Assembly (NCBI GenBank): GCA_016715865.1
Contig: JADJXM010000003.1
Location: 1-64,000, forward strand
DNA: 64,000 nt
From: Acidobacteriota bacterium
GTDB lineage: Bacteria; Acidobacteriota; Blastocatellia; RBC074
Direction of reading: 5' to 3'
Of the stretch, positions 47,619-64,000 are shown piece after piece. Made by a program: the position numbers and the translations under genes. Each line of letters starts with the position of its first letter. Position 1 is the first letter of the stretch. The notes under the pieces were generated by a model. That model worked only from the letters and a program-made list of their open reading frames with translations. It had not been told where the DNA came from and made no database searches.

Positions 47619-48090
47619 ATTTTATGATCTTTTTGAGCTTATCGAAATCCCAGCAGAGCAGGTAAAGTGATGCGAGCAGCATGGCTCCGGTGATGAATGG
47701 AGTGCCGGTGAAGTTCAGGCTGACTGTGATGATGAAGATGTTGAGGATAATGGGGAAGTAGATCAGGGCGCCCAGGGTCGCAGTCCGGGGGATGAGCAGC
47801 AGCAGCGCCGCCGTCAATTGACAGATGCCGATGAAACGCCAGTAGAAACCAGTCCGATACATCGCCTCGAAGAAGAAGCCGACCGGCGTCTCGATCCCGA
47901 GCAGGGTAAAACGGTTGCCGAGCACCTTGGTCAGGCCCGAAGGAGTGAATCCTATCGCCAGCAGGACGCGCGTGAAGATGGTGAAGAGGCGAAGCAGGCG
48001 GACGCTTCTCATACGCTCAAGCAGACGATCCGTACCGTCACTGATCAATCCAACGGACACGCCTGTTGCATGCTGTCCAATCTGTTCCAT
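47617..48090 (-). CDS. DoxX-family membrane protein
   Basis: A 157-residue inner-membrane protein with four hydrophobic helices and a DoxX-type fold (LFTIFTRVLLAIGFTPSGL, GFYWRFIGICQLTAALLLL). DoxX/DoxD-related proteins can act as quinone-linked membrane subunits or general small redox-associated proteins; function here is unknown. ATG 48090 follows GGAGGT; 11 additional codons upstream lack support. The stop TAG begins a TTTCCAG repeat. Confidence 0.8.
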   Translation of the reverse strand: MEQIGQHATGVSVGLISDGTDRLLERMRSVRLLRLFTIFTRVLLAIGFTPSGLTKVLGNRFTLLGIETPVGFFFEAMYRTGFYWRFIGICQLTAALLLLIPRTATLGALIYFPIILNIFIITVSLNFTGTPFITGAMLLASLYLLCWDFDKLKKIIK

Positions 48091-48132
48091 AGACACCTCC
48101 GAATAATATCGTCCTTCCCTCACATCCCACTC

Positions 48133-48171
48133 TGACTTTCTTCCTTCTACTTTCTGCTTTCTACTTTTTAC

Positions 48172-48174
<3 letters not shown>
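48133..48174. repeat. Solo GTAGAAA/CTTTCTA heptamer arm
   Basis: Tandem CTTTCTT, CTTCTA, CTTTCTG, CTTTCTA, CTTTTTA units end with CTCA. No inverted partner lies nearby. The TGA of the ABC permease stop (48172-48174) is the arm's edge, as with 9555 and 44111. Confidence 0.8.
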
Positions 48175-50029
<1,855 letters not shown>

Positions 50030-50033
<4 letters not shown>

Positions 50034-50899
50034 GACGATATCACCTCATATGCACGTACTTTCCGCCAGAGCATATATAAACAGACCAATCCATAAACCA
50101 GAAAGACCATCCACGCCTCGCCGAGAGAGAAGATGTAGTCTTCCGAATTGACGGTCCTGAAAAACTCATCGGCCATGACGTTGAAGGCCATGCCCAGATT
50201 GAGCAGATGACCTTTCGTTGTCCCGAGGATCGCTTGAATAGCGAATCCGATCGGTGTCGGGATGATGAAGATGGCGAAGAGCGCCGCGCTCGCCGCCGTC
50301 CGCCATTTGATCCACGCCGAAAAGGCGAGCGCCAGAAGGCCCAGCGAGACAGCCCAGACCAGGCTGATCATGAAGATCCCCCGCGCGATCCAGAAATTGT
50401 TGATCATCCAGCTGCCGCCTTCAAGGTAGGACTGAAAGAGGAACAACAACAGCCCCGGCACCCAGGTGATGACAGACAACAGAATCAGCAGGACCGATAA
50501 TTTGCCGAAGATGTATTCCCAGCGCGAAAATGGTCTGGACAGATAGAGCGGCAATGCGTTGTTCGCCAGATCACGTGATATCAATACCGGTCCGATGATG
50601 ACCGTGAATATGAATGCCAGCGATGTCTGAATGGTGGTAAAAACCTTGAAGAAAAATCCGTTGATCGGCACTACATCGGCCGAACTGATGCCAAAGAACG
50701 TCAATGCGCTGGTGTTATGATGCAGGTAGATCAGAATCGTATAGACCAGCGGGCAGACGAAACAAAGTACGAAGAGCGCGATAAAAAGCTTGTACTTGAA
50801 GAGGTCCTGGTAAACGTAACGCGGAATCACCAGAAACCGCGACCAGCCCGCCGTCAACACGCCTTCATACGGCTTGTAATTATGTTCATAAACGGCCAT
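50030..50899 (-). CDS. ABC-2-type permease
   Basis: A 289-residue inner-membrane permease with about six helices (LFIALFVLCFVCPLVYTILI and others). The SRDLANNALPLYLSRPFSRW stretch is the typical cytoplasmic loop of ABC-2 permeases. GGAGAAACAAG precedes the ATG. It is encoded 51 bp downstream of the first ATPase (50951), with a solo heptamer arm in the gap, and overlaps the second ATPase by 4 bp. Confidence 0.88.
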
Positions 50900-50914
50900 C
50901 TTGTTTCTCCCCGG

Positions 50915-50953
50915 CTTTCTATTTTCTAATTTCTACTTTTGACTTTCTACTCA
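50915..50953. repeat. Solo CTTTCTA heptamer arm inside an operon
   Basis: CTTTCTA, TTTTCTA, ATTTCTA, CTTTTGA and CTTTCTA units end with CTCA. They sit between two genes of one transcription unit; TGA at 50951-50953 (minus strand) is the ATPase stop codon. Confidence 0.8.
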
Positions 50954-51862
50954 TTCCATGGCTTTCAGGAAGATATCTTCGAGGGAATCGCGTTTGAAAT
51001 TGAGCCGGCGGATTTGAACGTTGCGTTCGGCCGCCAGTTTGTAGAGGTCGCGAACTTCAATGCCCTCCTGAATGATCAGCTTGAGCCGCTGAGAACCGCT
51101 GACTGCGTACTCACAGCCCAGCGCTGAGAGCGATTCGGCAAAGTCGGGAGTGGCTCCGCGGGTCTCCATTTCGATGAACTTCCTGTTCGCCTTTCGCTCC
51201 TCTTCGAGATGAACGTTTGCAGCGATGCGCCCGTCCTTGAGGATCAGAACCTCGTCGCAGCATTCCTCGACGTCGCGCAAGAGATGCGAAGAGAAGATGA
51301 GATGCGCGCATCCGGAATCGCGAATTTCGCGAATCAGTTCGAGCATGCGTTTTCGGGCCGGTGGATCGAGGCCGTTCGTCGGTTCGTCCAGAAAGATCAG
51401 CCGTGGCCCGTGAACAATGGCCTGTGCCAGCTTGGCCAGTTGCTTCATGCCAAGCGAATAGGTGCCGAGCTTGCGATACCTGGCTTCGCCGAGGCCGACG
51501 TAAAAGAGCGTTTCATGCGCGCGTTCAAGAGCGGCTTCGGACGGCAGCCCCGACAGTTCGCCCATCAGGCGGACGAAATGGACGGCCGTTTGATTGGCGA
51601 TGAAGGCGTCTCGTTCAGGCATATATCCGATTGCGGCCTTGATGCTTTTGCCTTCGGTACGGATATCCTTGCCGAAGATGCGAGCCGTTCCGGAGCTGGG
51701 CGGATGAAATCCGAGCAGTGTGTGGATGAGCGTCGTCTTGCCCGCTCCGTTCGGGCCGAGCAGGCCGATGCAACGTCCCTTCAGCACGCCCTGCAGATCC
51801 TGCAGGATACGCCGCTTGCCGAATTCAATCCGTAATTGATCAAGTTCGATGATTGGGTCCAT
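50951..51862 (-). CDS. ABC transporter ATPase (ABC-2 type)
   Basis: A 303-residue ATPase: GPNGAGKTT, YSLGMKQLAKLAQAIVH as the signature segment, LIFLDEPTNGLDP and FSSHLLRDVEECC. It has a C-terminal DUF4162-like tail (about 220-303). It follows the DUF4097 protein stop after three bases and precedes the permease at 50030. Two ATPase-permease pairs in one operon suggest either a heteromeric exporter or two related transporters under the control of one regulator. Confidence 0.9.
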   Translation of the reverse strand: MDPIIELDQLRIEFGKRRILQDLQGVLKGRCIGLLGPNGAGKTTLIHTLLGFHPPSSGTARIFGKDIRTEGKSIKAAIGYMPERDAFIANQTAVHFVRLMGELSGLPSEAALERAHETLFYVGLGEARYRKLGTYSLGMKQLAKLAQAIVHGPRLIFLDEPTNGLDPPARKRMLELIREIRDSGCAHLIFSSHLLRDVEECCDEVLILKDGRIAANVHLEEERKANRKFIEMETRGATPDFAESLSALGCEYAVSGSQRLKLIIQEGIEVRDLYKLAAERNVQIRRLNFKRDSLEDIFLKAME

Positions 51863-51865
51863 CTG

Positions 51866-52804
51866 TCAATCCTGTCCTGTTTGCTTGCGGTTTTCGATAT
51901 GACCGGCCTTTGACAATGTTACGTTCCCGCTGATACTGCGAATGCTGATCTCAGGTCCGCCGGTTCCGATCTGCGTCTGCACCCATCCCGACCGCGAGTT
52001 CCCTTCTTTGGCTGATACGTTGCCAATCTCGTTTTTAAACTCACCGGCCACACTGCGCATTCGCAGATCGGCATTCACTTCTCCTTCGAAACGCAGTGTG
52101 ACATTCCCCGCGATGCCGCCGACTTCAATTCCACGCCCGTTGAGCGGGGCAAAGGTGATATCGGTGTCCCCGTCAATGTTGTATATCTCGGACTGGCCGA
52201 ATGCGCGGTCGACTTTCACCCGGCCGCTGATGCCTCTGAAATCGATCCGCCCCTCGATCTGACCGGCTGTCAGATCTCCCGAAATACGCGTCGCTTCAAG
52301 GACGATATTTTTCGGCACTCTCAGAAAAACGCGATGGCGCACTTCAGGCAGAAGCGAACTGATCGAGGAGAAGAGGCTGCGTTCATCGTTCATAACGCGG
52401 ATGGTCAGGTTCTCTGCTGATTGTTCGACGCTGAACTGTCGAAACTGCAGATCGTCCTTCTTCTTCGCCAGTCGAACGAGCAGAACTTCAGCCCGGTCTA
52501 TATCGGCGGTCTCTATCTTCACATTTCCGCCGATTCTGTTGACGAAGACAGTGGCGCCGGGATTGAGCGGGTAGCTGCGCCGTATCTCTTCGCGGACGCT
52601 GAAGTCCTTGTCGGCGGGCGACGTATCCTCGATCGATAGCCTGGCGGCCTCACCGGGAATCTTGCGCTCGTTCAAATCAGTATAACCCGGCGTCTGAGTG
52701 TCAGCGCTCTCCTTCGGGGCCATATACCGGCTGCAACCAGAAGACAGGATGATGCCGATCAGTCCTGCAATGACCACCGGCACTATGATCGATTTCGACC
52801 TCAT
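51866..52804 (-). CDS. Lipoprotein with DUF4097-type beta-helical repeats
   Basis: A 312-residue exported protein with a lipobox near residues 20-24 (LSSGC, anchoring at Cys24). From about 85 on, the sequence alternates short beta strands (INRIGGNVKIETADIDRAEV, SGDLTAGQIEGRIDFRGIS, GGIAGNVTLRFEGEVNADL) typical of DUF4097 adhesin/regulatory sheets. DUF4097 proteins often sit beside ABC-2 transporters and anti-sigma genes, with uncertain roles. First gene of the ABC operon with GGAGTTAAGATC before the ATG. Confidence 0.82.
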   Translation of the reverse strand: MRSKSIIVPVVIAGLIGIILSSGCSRYMAPKESADTQTPGYTDLNERKIPGEAARLSIEDTSPADKDFSVREEIRRSYPLNPGATVFVNRIGGNVKIETADIDRAEVLLVRLAKKKDDLQFRQFSVEQSAENLTIRVMNDERSLFSSISSLLPEVRHRVFLRVPKNIVLEATRISGDLTAGQIEGRIDFRGISGRVKVDRAFGQSEIYNIDGDTDITFAPLNGRGIEVGGIAGNVTLRFEGEVNADLRMRSVAGEFKNEIGNVSAKEGNSRSGWVQTQIGTGGPEISIRSISGNVTLSKAGHIENRKQTGQD

Positions 52805-52945
52805 GATCTTAACTCCAATCAGCTCGACTCATATTTCGATATGCCCTGAAGCACAAACGGTTACGCCAAAAAACGTGATGAAGTTCCACGCGTTTGACTC
52901 TTATCAGCTTTTATTTTCAATGAATTGTCTTCCTATAAACGAACG

Positions 52946-52989
52946 CACGTCAACCGATGAGACAGTTTGTTGTCTCATCGGTTGACGTG
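52946..52989 (-). terminator. Perfect 19-bp stem between FecR-protein and DUF4097 genes
   Basis: CACGTCAACCGATGAGACA at 52946-52964 is exactly inverted at 52971-52989 with a 6-base loop. On the minus strand the stem follows the FecR-protein stop by about 45 bases; a weak T-rich run follows. Most likely a terminator. Confidence 0.7.
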
Positions 52990-53034
52990 TTTATGAAAGT
53001 GCGACTTGAGCCGGGCTATTTCAATCGAACCCGC

Positions 53035-55704
<2,670 letters not shown>

Positions 55705-55750
55705 AGCAATTCTCCCGCAATTACCCGAGGATTTTCATCCCCCGGCGTCA

Positions 55751-56326
<576 letters not shown>

Positions 56327-56422
56327 GTAACCCTCCTTTGAGTCTTCATCCATGAGCAGAAACGAAGCAATACCCAATCGATTAACAGATTAAGAGAAAA
56401 TTTTCTTAGAAAAAAACTTGGT

Positions 56423-57085
56423 TTACAGCGTACTAAGCGCCTGATGGAAAAAGCTTTCCGGAATCTGGTCGAGTGTTTCAAATGTCCAGTCACCTTCTAA
56501 ATGAGGATGAGTCGTCCGGACGGCGAGAGCCATCATACCTGCCCGGCGAGCGGCCTCGATGCCGGCCGGAGCGTCTTCAACGACGATGCAGGCTGCGGGT
56601 TCGATCCCGAGTTTCCGCGCAGCGGCCAGGAAGACATCCGGAAAGGGCTTGCCGCGTTCAACCTGTTCAGCTGACATGACGGCATCGAAGAACTTCGCAA
56701 CCTCGAGAGAGTCAAAAACGGCATCAATATTCCCTTGCGGAGCCGAGGTGCCAAGGGCCTGCTTCCAGCCCTCGAGCTGCAACCGTGTCAGCCACTTAAG
56801 AGCTCCGGGGAGCAGTTCGAGCCCTTTGGTTCTGACGAGTGATCGATAGACCTCTTCCTTGGCTAGCGAGATGCGCGCGATAAAGTCGTCCGTCAGGTGA
56901 TCGCCGAGCCGGCCGCGCAGAATCTCGTCATTCCGTTTGCCAAAGTCGGCGACATATTGTTCATAAGTTATGGTGAAATCCTCTGAAGCCATGACGACCT
57001 GCCAGGCTTCCCAGTGATAATCGGCTGAATCGATCAGGGTCCCGTCGAGATCCCAGATGACCGCCCGCAAACCAGTCTCTATCAT
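56423..57085 (-). CDS. HAD-superfamily phosphatase/beta-phosphoglucomutase-like
   Basis: A 220-residue HAD hydrolase: nucleophile D12 and D14 in WDLDGTLIDS, GTSAPQGNIDAVF (second motif), GKPFPDVFLAAARKLG (motif III) and VVEDAPAGIEAARRAG (motif IV). The cap-domain arrangement resembles beta-phosphoglucomutase and sugar-phosphate phosphatases. ATG 57085 follows AAGGAC; the long frame to 57247 is in repeat DNA. Substrate is unknown. Confidence 0.88.
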   Translation of the reverse strand: MIETGLRAVIWDLDGTLIDSADYHWEAWQVVMASEDFTITYEQYVADFGKRNDEILRGRLGDHLTDDFIARISLAKEEVYRSLVRTKGLELLPGALKWLTRLQLEGWKQALGTSAPQGNIDAVFDSLEVAKFFDAVMSAEQVERGKPFPDVFLAAARKLGIEPAACIVVEDAPAGIEAARRAGMMALAVRTTHPHLEGDWTFETLDQIPESFFHQALSTL

Positions 57086-57164
57086 TAATATATAGTCCTT
57101 CCATATTTTGCAGCGGTTAATACTCTGCAAACTAAATTTTCTTGTATTCAAGACTGGGAAAAAG

Positions 57165-57293
57165 TTAATCGCAGAGGCCGCAAAGGGGCAGAGATTTTTT
57201 GGGATATGAATATCCGGATTATTGCCCACTGGATATAATTCGAACACTGATCTTTCCTGTATATCTCTGCCCCTTTGCGGCCTCTGCGATTAA
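57165..57293. repeat. Perfect 31-bp inverted repeat (TTAATCGCAGAGGCC), 67-base spacer
   Basis: 57165-57195 is exactly inverted at 57263-57293. The arms carry GCAGAGGCCGCAAAGGGGCA. It lies in the 392-bp divergent gap upstream of the HAD and LpxL-like genes; the rest of that gap (57294-57477) has no recognised gene or promoter. Confidence 0.95.
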
Positions 57294-57477
57294 TTCTTCC
57301 GAATTTAAATGCCAGAAAATTCAGTTTTCAGAGTAGTCAATGCTGCCACAGGGCTGAGGGGTTGGGAAGCGGAGCCGGTGCGAAACATCCTTCCGATCGG
57401 CTAAATTGACATGGCTTTGCGCCGCGTGCAGAATCGGTATCTGACGTCAGGGAGACAAAAAGGAAAATCATTACATC

Positions 57478-58455
57478 TTGTATCACGCGGTCATCGAAGA
57501 TAATCAGAAGCGAAAGGACGATGCGCTCAAGCTGGCGTTGCGGCAACGCGGCTATCTGCGAAGCCTGATCGAATACTCGGCGGCATGGGCGATCCTGAAA
57601 GGCGTTGGCGCATTGCCGCGAAACCTGGCCCTCAAAGCCGGCCAGGTGATTGGAGCGGCAGCGTATCGGCTGCTGCCGCATTTAAGTCAACATGCCGAGA
57701 TCAATCTGCAACTGGCTTTTCCGGAGATGGGCCAAGCTGAGCGTGAACGGATCCGTCAGGGCGCTTTTCGCAATCTCGGCCGTATGCTTGGCGAAATCAG
57801 CCGGTTTCCAAAGCTCAATCGCGGGAACATCGAATCGATCGTCCGCTATGACGGGATCGATAACTATCTGGCAGCAAAAGCCCAGGGGCGCGGGGTCATC
57901 CTGCTGACAGGACACATCGGTTGCTGGGAGCTGTCGGTCTTTGCGCATTCAATCTACGGTCATGAGATGTCATTTCTGGCACGGCGCGTCGACAATCCGC
58001 TGGTCGAACGCCTGGCCGACAGCTATCGCTCGCGATACGGCAATCGCAGTATCGACAAGAAAAACTCTGTCCGCGAAGTATTGAAGACATTGAAAGCAGG
58101 TGGAGTGGTCGGGATTCTGGCCGATCTCAACGCATCCCGTGAGGAAGGAGTATTCTGTGACTTTTTCGGGGTGCCAGCCTGCACGACTGCCGGCGTCGCG
58201 ACGCTGGCTCTCAGGACTGGGGCCGTTGTCCTGCCCGGATACCTGATCTGGGACGATGAGGACCGCATTCACCGCCTTCGCTTCGACCCGCCAATCGAAA
58301 CCATCAATACCGGCAACCAGAAAGAGGACGTGATCGCCAATACGGCACGTTACACCAAAGCAATCGAGACCATCATCCGCCGGCATCCCGATCAATGGCT
58401 CTGGATTCACAGGCGATGGCGGACGAGGCCGGAAGGCGAACCGGATATTTATTGA
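57478..58455 (+). CDS. Lipid A acyltransferase (LpxL/HtrB family)
   Basis: About 325 residues. The acyltransferase motif is HIGCWE (H-x4-E, about 141-146), followed by LARRVDNPLVERL and NASREEGVFCDFFG. Members transfer a secondary acyl chain to Kdo-lipid A or similar precursors at the inner membrane. The start is uncertain: TTG 57478 is the first in-frame start, with AAGGAAA 14 bases upstream. The gene lies 7 bp before lpxB, so both are likely cotranscribed for lipopolysaccharide synthesis. Confidence 0.85.
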   Translation: MYHAVIEDNQKRKDDALKLALRQRGYLRSLIEYSAAWAILKGVGALPRNLALKAGQVIGAAAYRLLPHLSQHAEINLQLAFPEMGQAERERIRQGAFRNLGRMLGEISRFPKLNRGNIESIVRYDGIDNYLAAKAQGRGVILLTGHIGCWELSVFAHSIYGHEMSFLARRVDNPLVERLADSYRSRYGNRSIDKKNSVREVLKTLKAGGVVGILADLNASREEGVFCDFFGVPACTTAGVATLALRTGAVVLPGYLIWDDEDRIHRLRFDPPIETINTGNQKEDVIANTARYTKAIETIIRRHPDQWLWIHRRWRTRPEGEPDIY

Positions 58456-58462
58456 ACCTCTC

Positions 58463-59611
58463 ATGAAACTGATGATCGTGGCCGGGGAGGCGTCCGGCGA
58501 CAAACACGGCGCGAAACTGGTCTCGGCCTTGCGCGCTCAGCGTCCCGATCTCGAGTTGGAATTCTTCGGATCGGGCGACGACGAAATGCGCACCGCGGGC
58601 GTCGAGACTATCGTCGATTCGCGCGATCTGGCAATCATGGGAGCGCTTGAAGTAGCGCGTGCGCTGCCGAAATTCCTTTCTGTCTTTCGCCGGTTGCGCA
58701 AAGCCGCGCATGAGCGCAAACCCGATCTGGTCATCCTCATCGACTGGCCCGAGTTCAACCTGCGCCTGGCGAAGAAGCTCAAACGCGACGGCCACCGAAT
58801 CGTTTATTACATCAGCCCGCAAATCTGGGCATGGCGCAGTTACCGCATCAATTCAATCAAACGCAATGTCGAGAAGATGCTGGTCATCCTGCCGTTCGAG
58901 CAGGACTACTACCGTCAACACGGCGTTCAGGTCGATTACGTGGGTCATCCGCTGCTTGACAGCGTGCGAGTCACATCCTCACGGGAAGAATTCTGCACGC
59001 GACATAAACTCGATCCGACACGCCCGATCATAGCCCTGTTGCCGGGCAGTCGCCATTCAGAGTTGAGACACATTCTGCCGCCGCTGCTTGAAACCGCCGG
59101 CCTGCTGAGTCGAACCGATCCGCGACTCCAGTTGATAATGCCGCTCGCCGGGGCTTTCACACCTGACGGTATCCGCTCTGAGTTCGGAGTGACGGCAAAT
59201 CTGAGCATAATTGAACGCGACACATACAATGCTATCGCGGCGGCTGACCTTGCCATCGTTGCGAGCGGCACGGCGACGCTCGAGACGGCTATCATTGGAA
59301 CTCCGCTGATCGTCGTCTATCGGGCTTCAGTTTTGAACTGGAGGATATTCCGGCCGATGATCAACGTTCCGTTCGTCGGGATGCCGAATCTGATAGCCGG
59401 AAGCGAGATCGCGCCTGAACTGCTGCAGGACGAGCTCAACCCGCAGAGGCTGTCTGATCTGATTCGCAAAATGATCGGTGATCGTGATGGATTGCATCGA
59501 AGCCGTGAACAGTTGCGCGAAGTGCGCGTGAGGCTCGGAGAAGCCAATGCCTCTGAACGCGCGGCAGCCAGGATACTGGCCTTGCTCGGTGAGGAACACG
59601 TAACTCCGTAA
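58463..59611 (+). CDS. lpxB: Lipid-A-disaccharide synthase
   Basis: A 382-residue glycosyltransferase (GT19) joining UDP-2,3-diacylglucosamine and lipid X. Diagnostic stretches: VAGEASGDKHG (6-16), IDWPEFNLRLAKKLK (about 93-107), YYISPQIWAWRSYR (about 114-127), LPGSRHSELRHILPPLL (about 193-209), and IIGTPLIVVYRASVLNW. Its presence indicates a lipid-A-bearing outer membrane. The other lpx genes are not in the window. It is preceded by an LpxL-like acyltransferase. Confidence 0.95.
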   Translation: MKLMIVAGEASGDKHGAKLVSALRAQRPDLELEFFGSGDDEMRTAGVETIVDSRDLAIMGALEVARALPKFLSVFRRLRKAAHERKPDLVILIDWPEFNLRLAKKLKRDGHRIVYYISPQIWAWRSYRINSIKRNVEKMLVILPFEQDYYRQHGVQVDYVGHPLLDSVRVTSSREEFCTRHKLDPTRPIIALLPGSRHSELRHILPPLLETAGLLSRTDPRLQLIMPLAGAFTPDGIRSEFGVTANLSIIERDTYNAIAAADLAIVASGTATLETAIIGTPLIVVYRASVLNWRIFRPMINVPFVGMPNLIAGSEIAPELLQDELNPQRLSDLIRKMIGDRDGLHRSREQLREVRVRLGEANASERAAARILALLGEEHVTP

Positions 59612-60589
59612 TCACCCTTCGAATGAACTTCGGATCTGGTCGAGGCTGCGACCTGCGCCGAGCAGCAGCATGAGCCTGATGCGCGCTTTGTGACTCGGGA
59701 GCATGCCGCCGAGGATCGCTCCCATACGTTTCAGCTGTCTGCCGGCGCCTTCATAGGCATAAGTATCGAGGACGCGGCCGCGCGGGCATCGCGACGTGAT
59801 GATGACAGGTATTCCGGCGACGATAGCGCGATCGATCGCCGGTAATGCGGCAACCGTGACGTTGCCGCGGCCGAGCCCTTCGATGATCAGTCCCCTGGCG
59901 CCGGAGTCTACGGCGAAGTCGATGAACCTCCCGTCCGCGCCGGCATAAATCTTGATGACATCGACGCGTGTTTCGAGCACATCGGTCGGGATGATATCCC
60001 GGGTGACGGGGCGCCGGGTGACGATGACGCGGTCCTTGTCGACGAAGCCGAGCGGTCCGAAATCCCTGCTCTGGAATGTATCCGTCGATTCGGTATGAGT
60101 TTTAGTCGCCTCAGAGGCGGCGATGATCAGGCTGTCCATGGCGACGACCACGCCGAGTCCGTAAGTCATCGGGTCGATGGCTATGCGTACGGCCGAGCGA
60201 AGGTTTTCAGGCCCATCCCAGCTGAGTTCGCTGCTGTTGCGCATGGCGCCGACGAAGACGACAGGCTTCTCGGAATCGATCGTCAGATCGAGAAGACAGG
60301 CGGTCTCCTCGAGCGTATCAGTCCCGTGAGTGATGACCACGCCATCGACCGCCGGGTCGGTCAGTTTCGCCCGCACCGCCTGAGCCAGATCGAACATGCG
60401 ATCAGGTGTGACGTGCGGTCCCGGCCAGCGACCGAAATTGATCAGGTCGAAGTCGGCGATCTGATCAAGCCCGGGCACCAGTGCGACGATCTCTTCGCCA
60501 GAAAGCGCCGGCACTGCGCCGCCCGTCACAGGGTCGATGTGCATCGAGATCGTGCCGCCTGTAAAATAGATTGCAATCCGTGGTCTCAT
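59612..60589 (-). CDS. L-asparaginase (type I/II family)
   Basis: A 325-residue asparaginase/glutaminase-family amidohydrolase with T13 in FTGGTIS, the second active-site motif VVITHGTDTLEETA (about 84-97) and the VGAMRNSSELSWDGPEN segment. No signal peptide from ATG 60589, suggesting the cytoplasmic type. The Shine-Dalgarno site is weak, and ATG 60613 is an alternative. The gene is convergent with lpxB (stops adjoin) and divergent from ppc; both asparaginase and PEP carboxylase influence the aspartate pool. Confidence 0.88.
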   Translation of the reverse strand: MRPRIAIYFTGGTISMHIDPVTGGAVPALSGEEIVALVPGLDQIADFDLINFGRWPGPHVTPDRMFDLAQAVRAKLTDPAVDGVVITHGTDTLEETACLLDLTIDSEKPVVFVGAMRNSSELSWDGPENLRSAVRIAIDPMTYGLGVVVAMDSLIIAASEATKTHTESTDTFQSRDFGPLGFVDKDRVIVTRRPVTRDIIPTDVLETRVDVIKIYAGADGRFIDFAVDSGARGLIIEGLGRGNVTVAALPAIDRAIVAGIPVIITSRCPRGRVLDTYAYEGAGRQLKRMGAILGGMLPSHKARIRLMLLLGAGRSLDQIRSSFEG

Positions 60590-60653
60590 ATTGAAGGCGA
60601 GATTATCGAACATGCCCTTGCCCATGACAAGCAGAAGCAGAAGAATAGATGAC

Positions 60654-63596
<2,943 letters not shown>

Positions 63597-63660
63597 TAGA
63601 AAATCATCCACAAAGTTAAACATGAATCTTCGATTCTCCACCGAAGATGAAAAAGTCCCG

Positions 63661-63732
63661 TATTATCTCTGTGATCTCTGTGACTCTGTGGTTTAATCTC
63701 ACCACAGAGTCACAGAGATCACAGAGATAATA
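63661..63732. repeat. Perfect 32-bp inverted repeat (CTCTGTGA units), 8-base loop
   Basis: 63661-63692 is exactly inverted at 63701-63732. Each arm carries TCTCTGTGA repeated with period nine, then CTCTGTGG. It follows the ppc stop by 64 bases and may act as its terminator, although it lacks a U-tract. Confidence 0.95.
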
Positions 63733-63793
63733 CAGACCATTTTCAGAGCAGTGCACAAAGATTGCACGAAGGCAGGAAAATATCCTCAATCAG

Positions 63794-64000
63794 ATGAACA
63801 GCAGATCTCGAATTCACGACTTGAAAATGATGCGCTTCGCCCTGATTATTCTGATTGCGGCGTCGGCGTTCTTATCGGGCAGTCAAGCCATGACCCAGAA
63901 CAATATTCAACCATCGCGCCCGCGAGCGCGTGATATAGGCCTGGTCGTCGGCATATTGCCGGTCGGGCCTGACAATGCGATCACTGACGTTTCGGGCGTC
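63794..64000 (+). CDS. P1-family (S58, DmpA-type) peptidase, 3' end outside window
   Basis: From ATG 63794 the frame encodes a signal peptide (about residues 12-33: MMRFALIILIAASAFL) and, from about 46, RARDIGLVVGILPVGPDNAI followed by TDVSGV. This is the N-terminal motif of P1/DmpA beta-peptidyl and L-aminopeptidases, in which a later internal cleavage creates the catalytic Ser/Thr. Only 69 codons are visible, so catalytic residues and completeness cannot be checked. A signal peptide on a DmpA-type enzyme suggests a periplasmic form. Confidence 0.8.
   Translation, partial: MNSRSRIHDLKMMRFALIILIAASAFLSGSQAMTQNNIQPSRPRARDIGLVVGILPVGPDNAITDVSGV

Overview
The window reads as one continuous chromosomal stretch of a Gram-negative bacterium. 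It carries lipid A genes (LpxB and an LpxL-type acyltransferase), lipoproteins, ECF sigma/anti-sigma pairs and PEP carboxylase. The mix of wax-ester synthase, PHA regulator, DUF1080 proteins, M28 and P1/S58 peptidases and many intergenic tandem/inverted oligonucleotide repeats is reminiscent of Acidobacteriota, but this assignment is a weak inference: no rRNA or other phylogenetic marker is present. No prophage, complete insertion sequence, CRISPR array or replication origin was seen.

Layout. (1) 1-9467: a plus-strand cluster for reductive pyrimidine or hydantoin breakdown: class III aminotransferase (cut by the left edge), dihydropyrimidinase, NCS1 permease, beta-ureidopropionase, a luciferase-like oxidoreductase and malonate-/methylmalonate-semialdehyde dehydrogenase. 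Together these could import a pyrimidine, open the ring, release beta-alanine and convert it to acetyl-CoA. A TIR-domain gene and a second small gene of the VFINCPFD/RFNMPxELG type sit inside the cluster and do not belong to the pathway. (2) 9468-15670: MFS exporter, unknown gene with a structured leader, coaE and folD, a small coiled-coil gene, an orphan Flp pilin and tRNA-Lys(CTT). (3) 15745-22502: a storage-lipid region with thioredoxin-like protein, lipase-like hydrolase, WS/DGAT acyltransferase, a phasin-like protein built of four exact 48-residue repeats, acyl-CoA ligase and PhaR. (4) 22576-32006: secreted proteins (tandem YCII, DUF1080, M15 peptidase + L,D-transpeptidase, NPP-type phosphodiesterase), a sigma/anti-sigma/Spy-CnrX-like trio, then thioredoxin-2 and a phosphoribosyltransferase. 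(5) 32245-42193: an ABC/HlyD tripartite exporter, EEP nuclease, PLD-type synthase, PIG-L deacetylase, double DUF1080 and Gfo/Idh/MocA oxidoreductase. (6) 42300-57085: M28 peptidase, threonine dehydratase, YdbS/YdbT-like PH-domain pair, DoxX protein, a five-gene DUF4097/ABC-2 operon, sigma factor plus FecR-type anti-sigma, and a HAD phosphatase. (7) 57478-64000: LpxL-like, LpxB, asparaginase, PEP carboxylase and the start of a P1/S58 (DmpA-type) peptidase.

The most unusual property is non-coding. Many gaps between genes hold an inverted repeat. One class has arms made of short tandem heptamers of different sequence (GTAGAAA, GTTGAAA, CTGGAAA, GTGATGA, GGCAGTA). The other class consists of long unique palindromes, often perfect (31 to 51 bp arms), several beginning GGAGYGCRG. 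Their outer edge repeatedly coincides with the stop codon of the adjoining gene, and in at least four cases the last codons of a protein are encoded by the repeat. In three other cases an arm abuts a start codon that lacks a visible ribosome-binding site.
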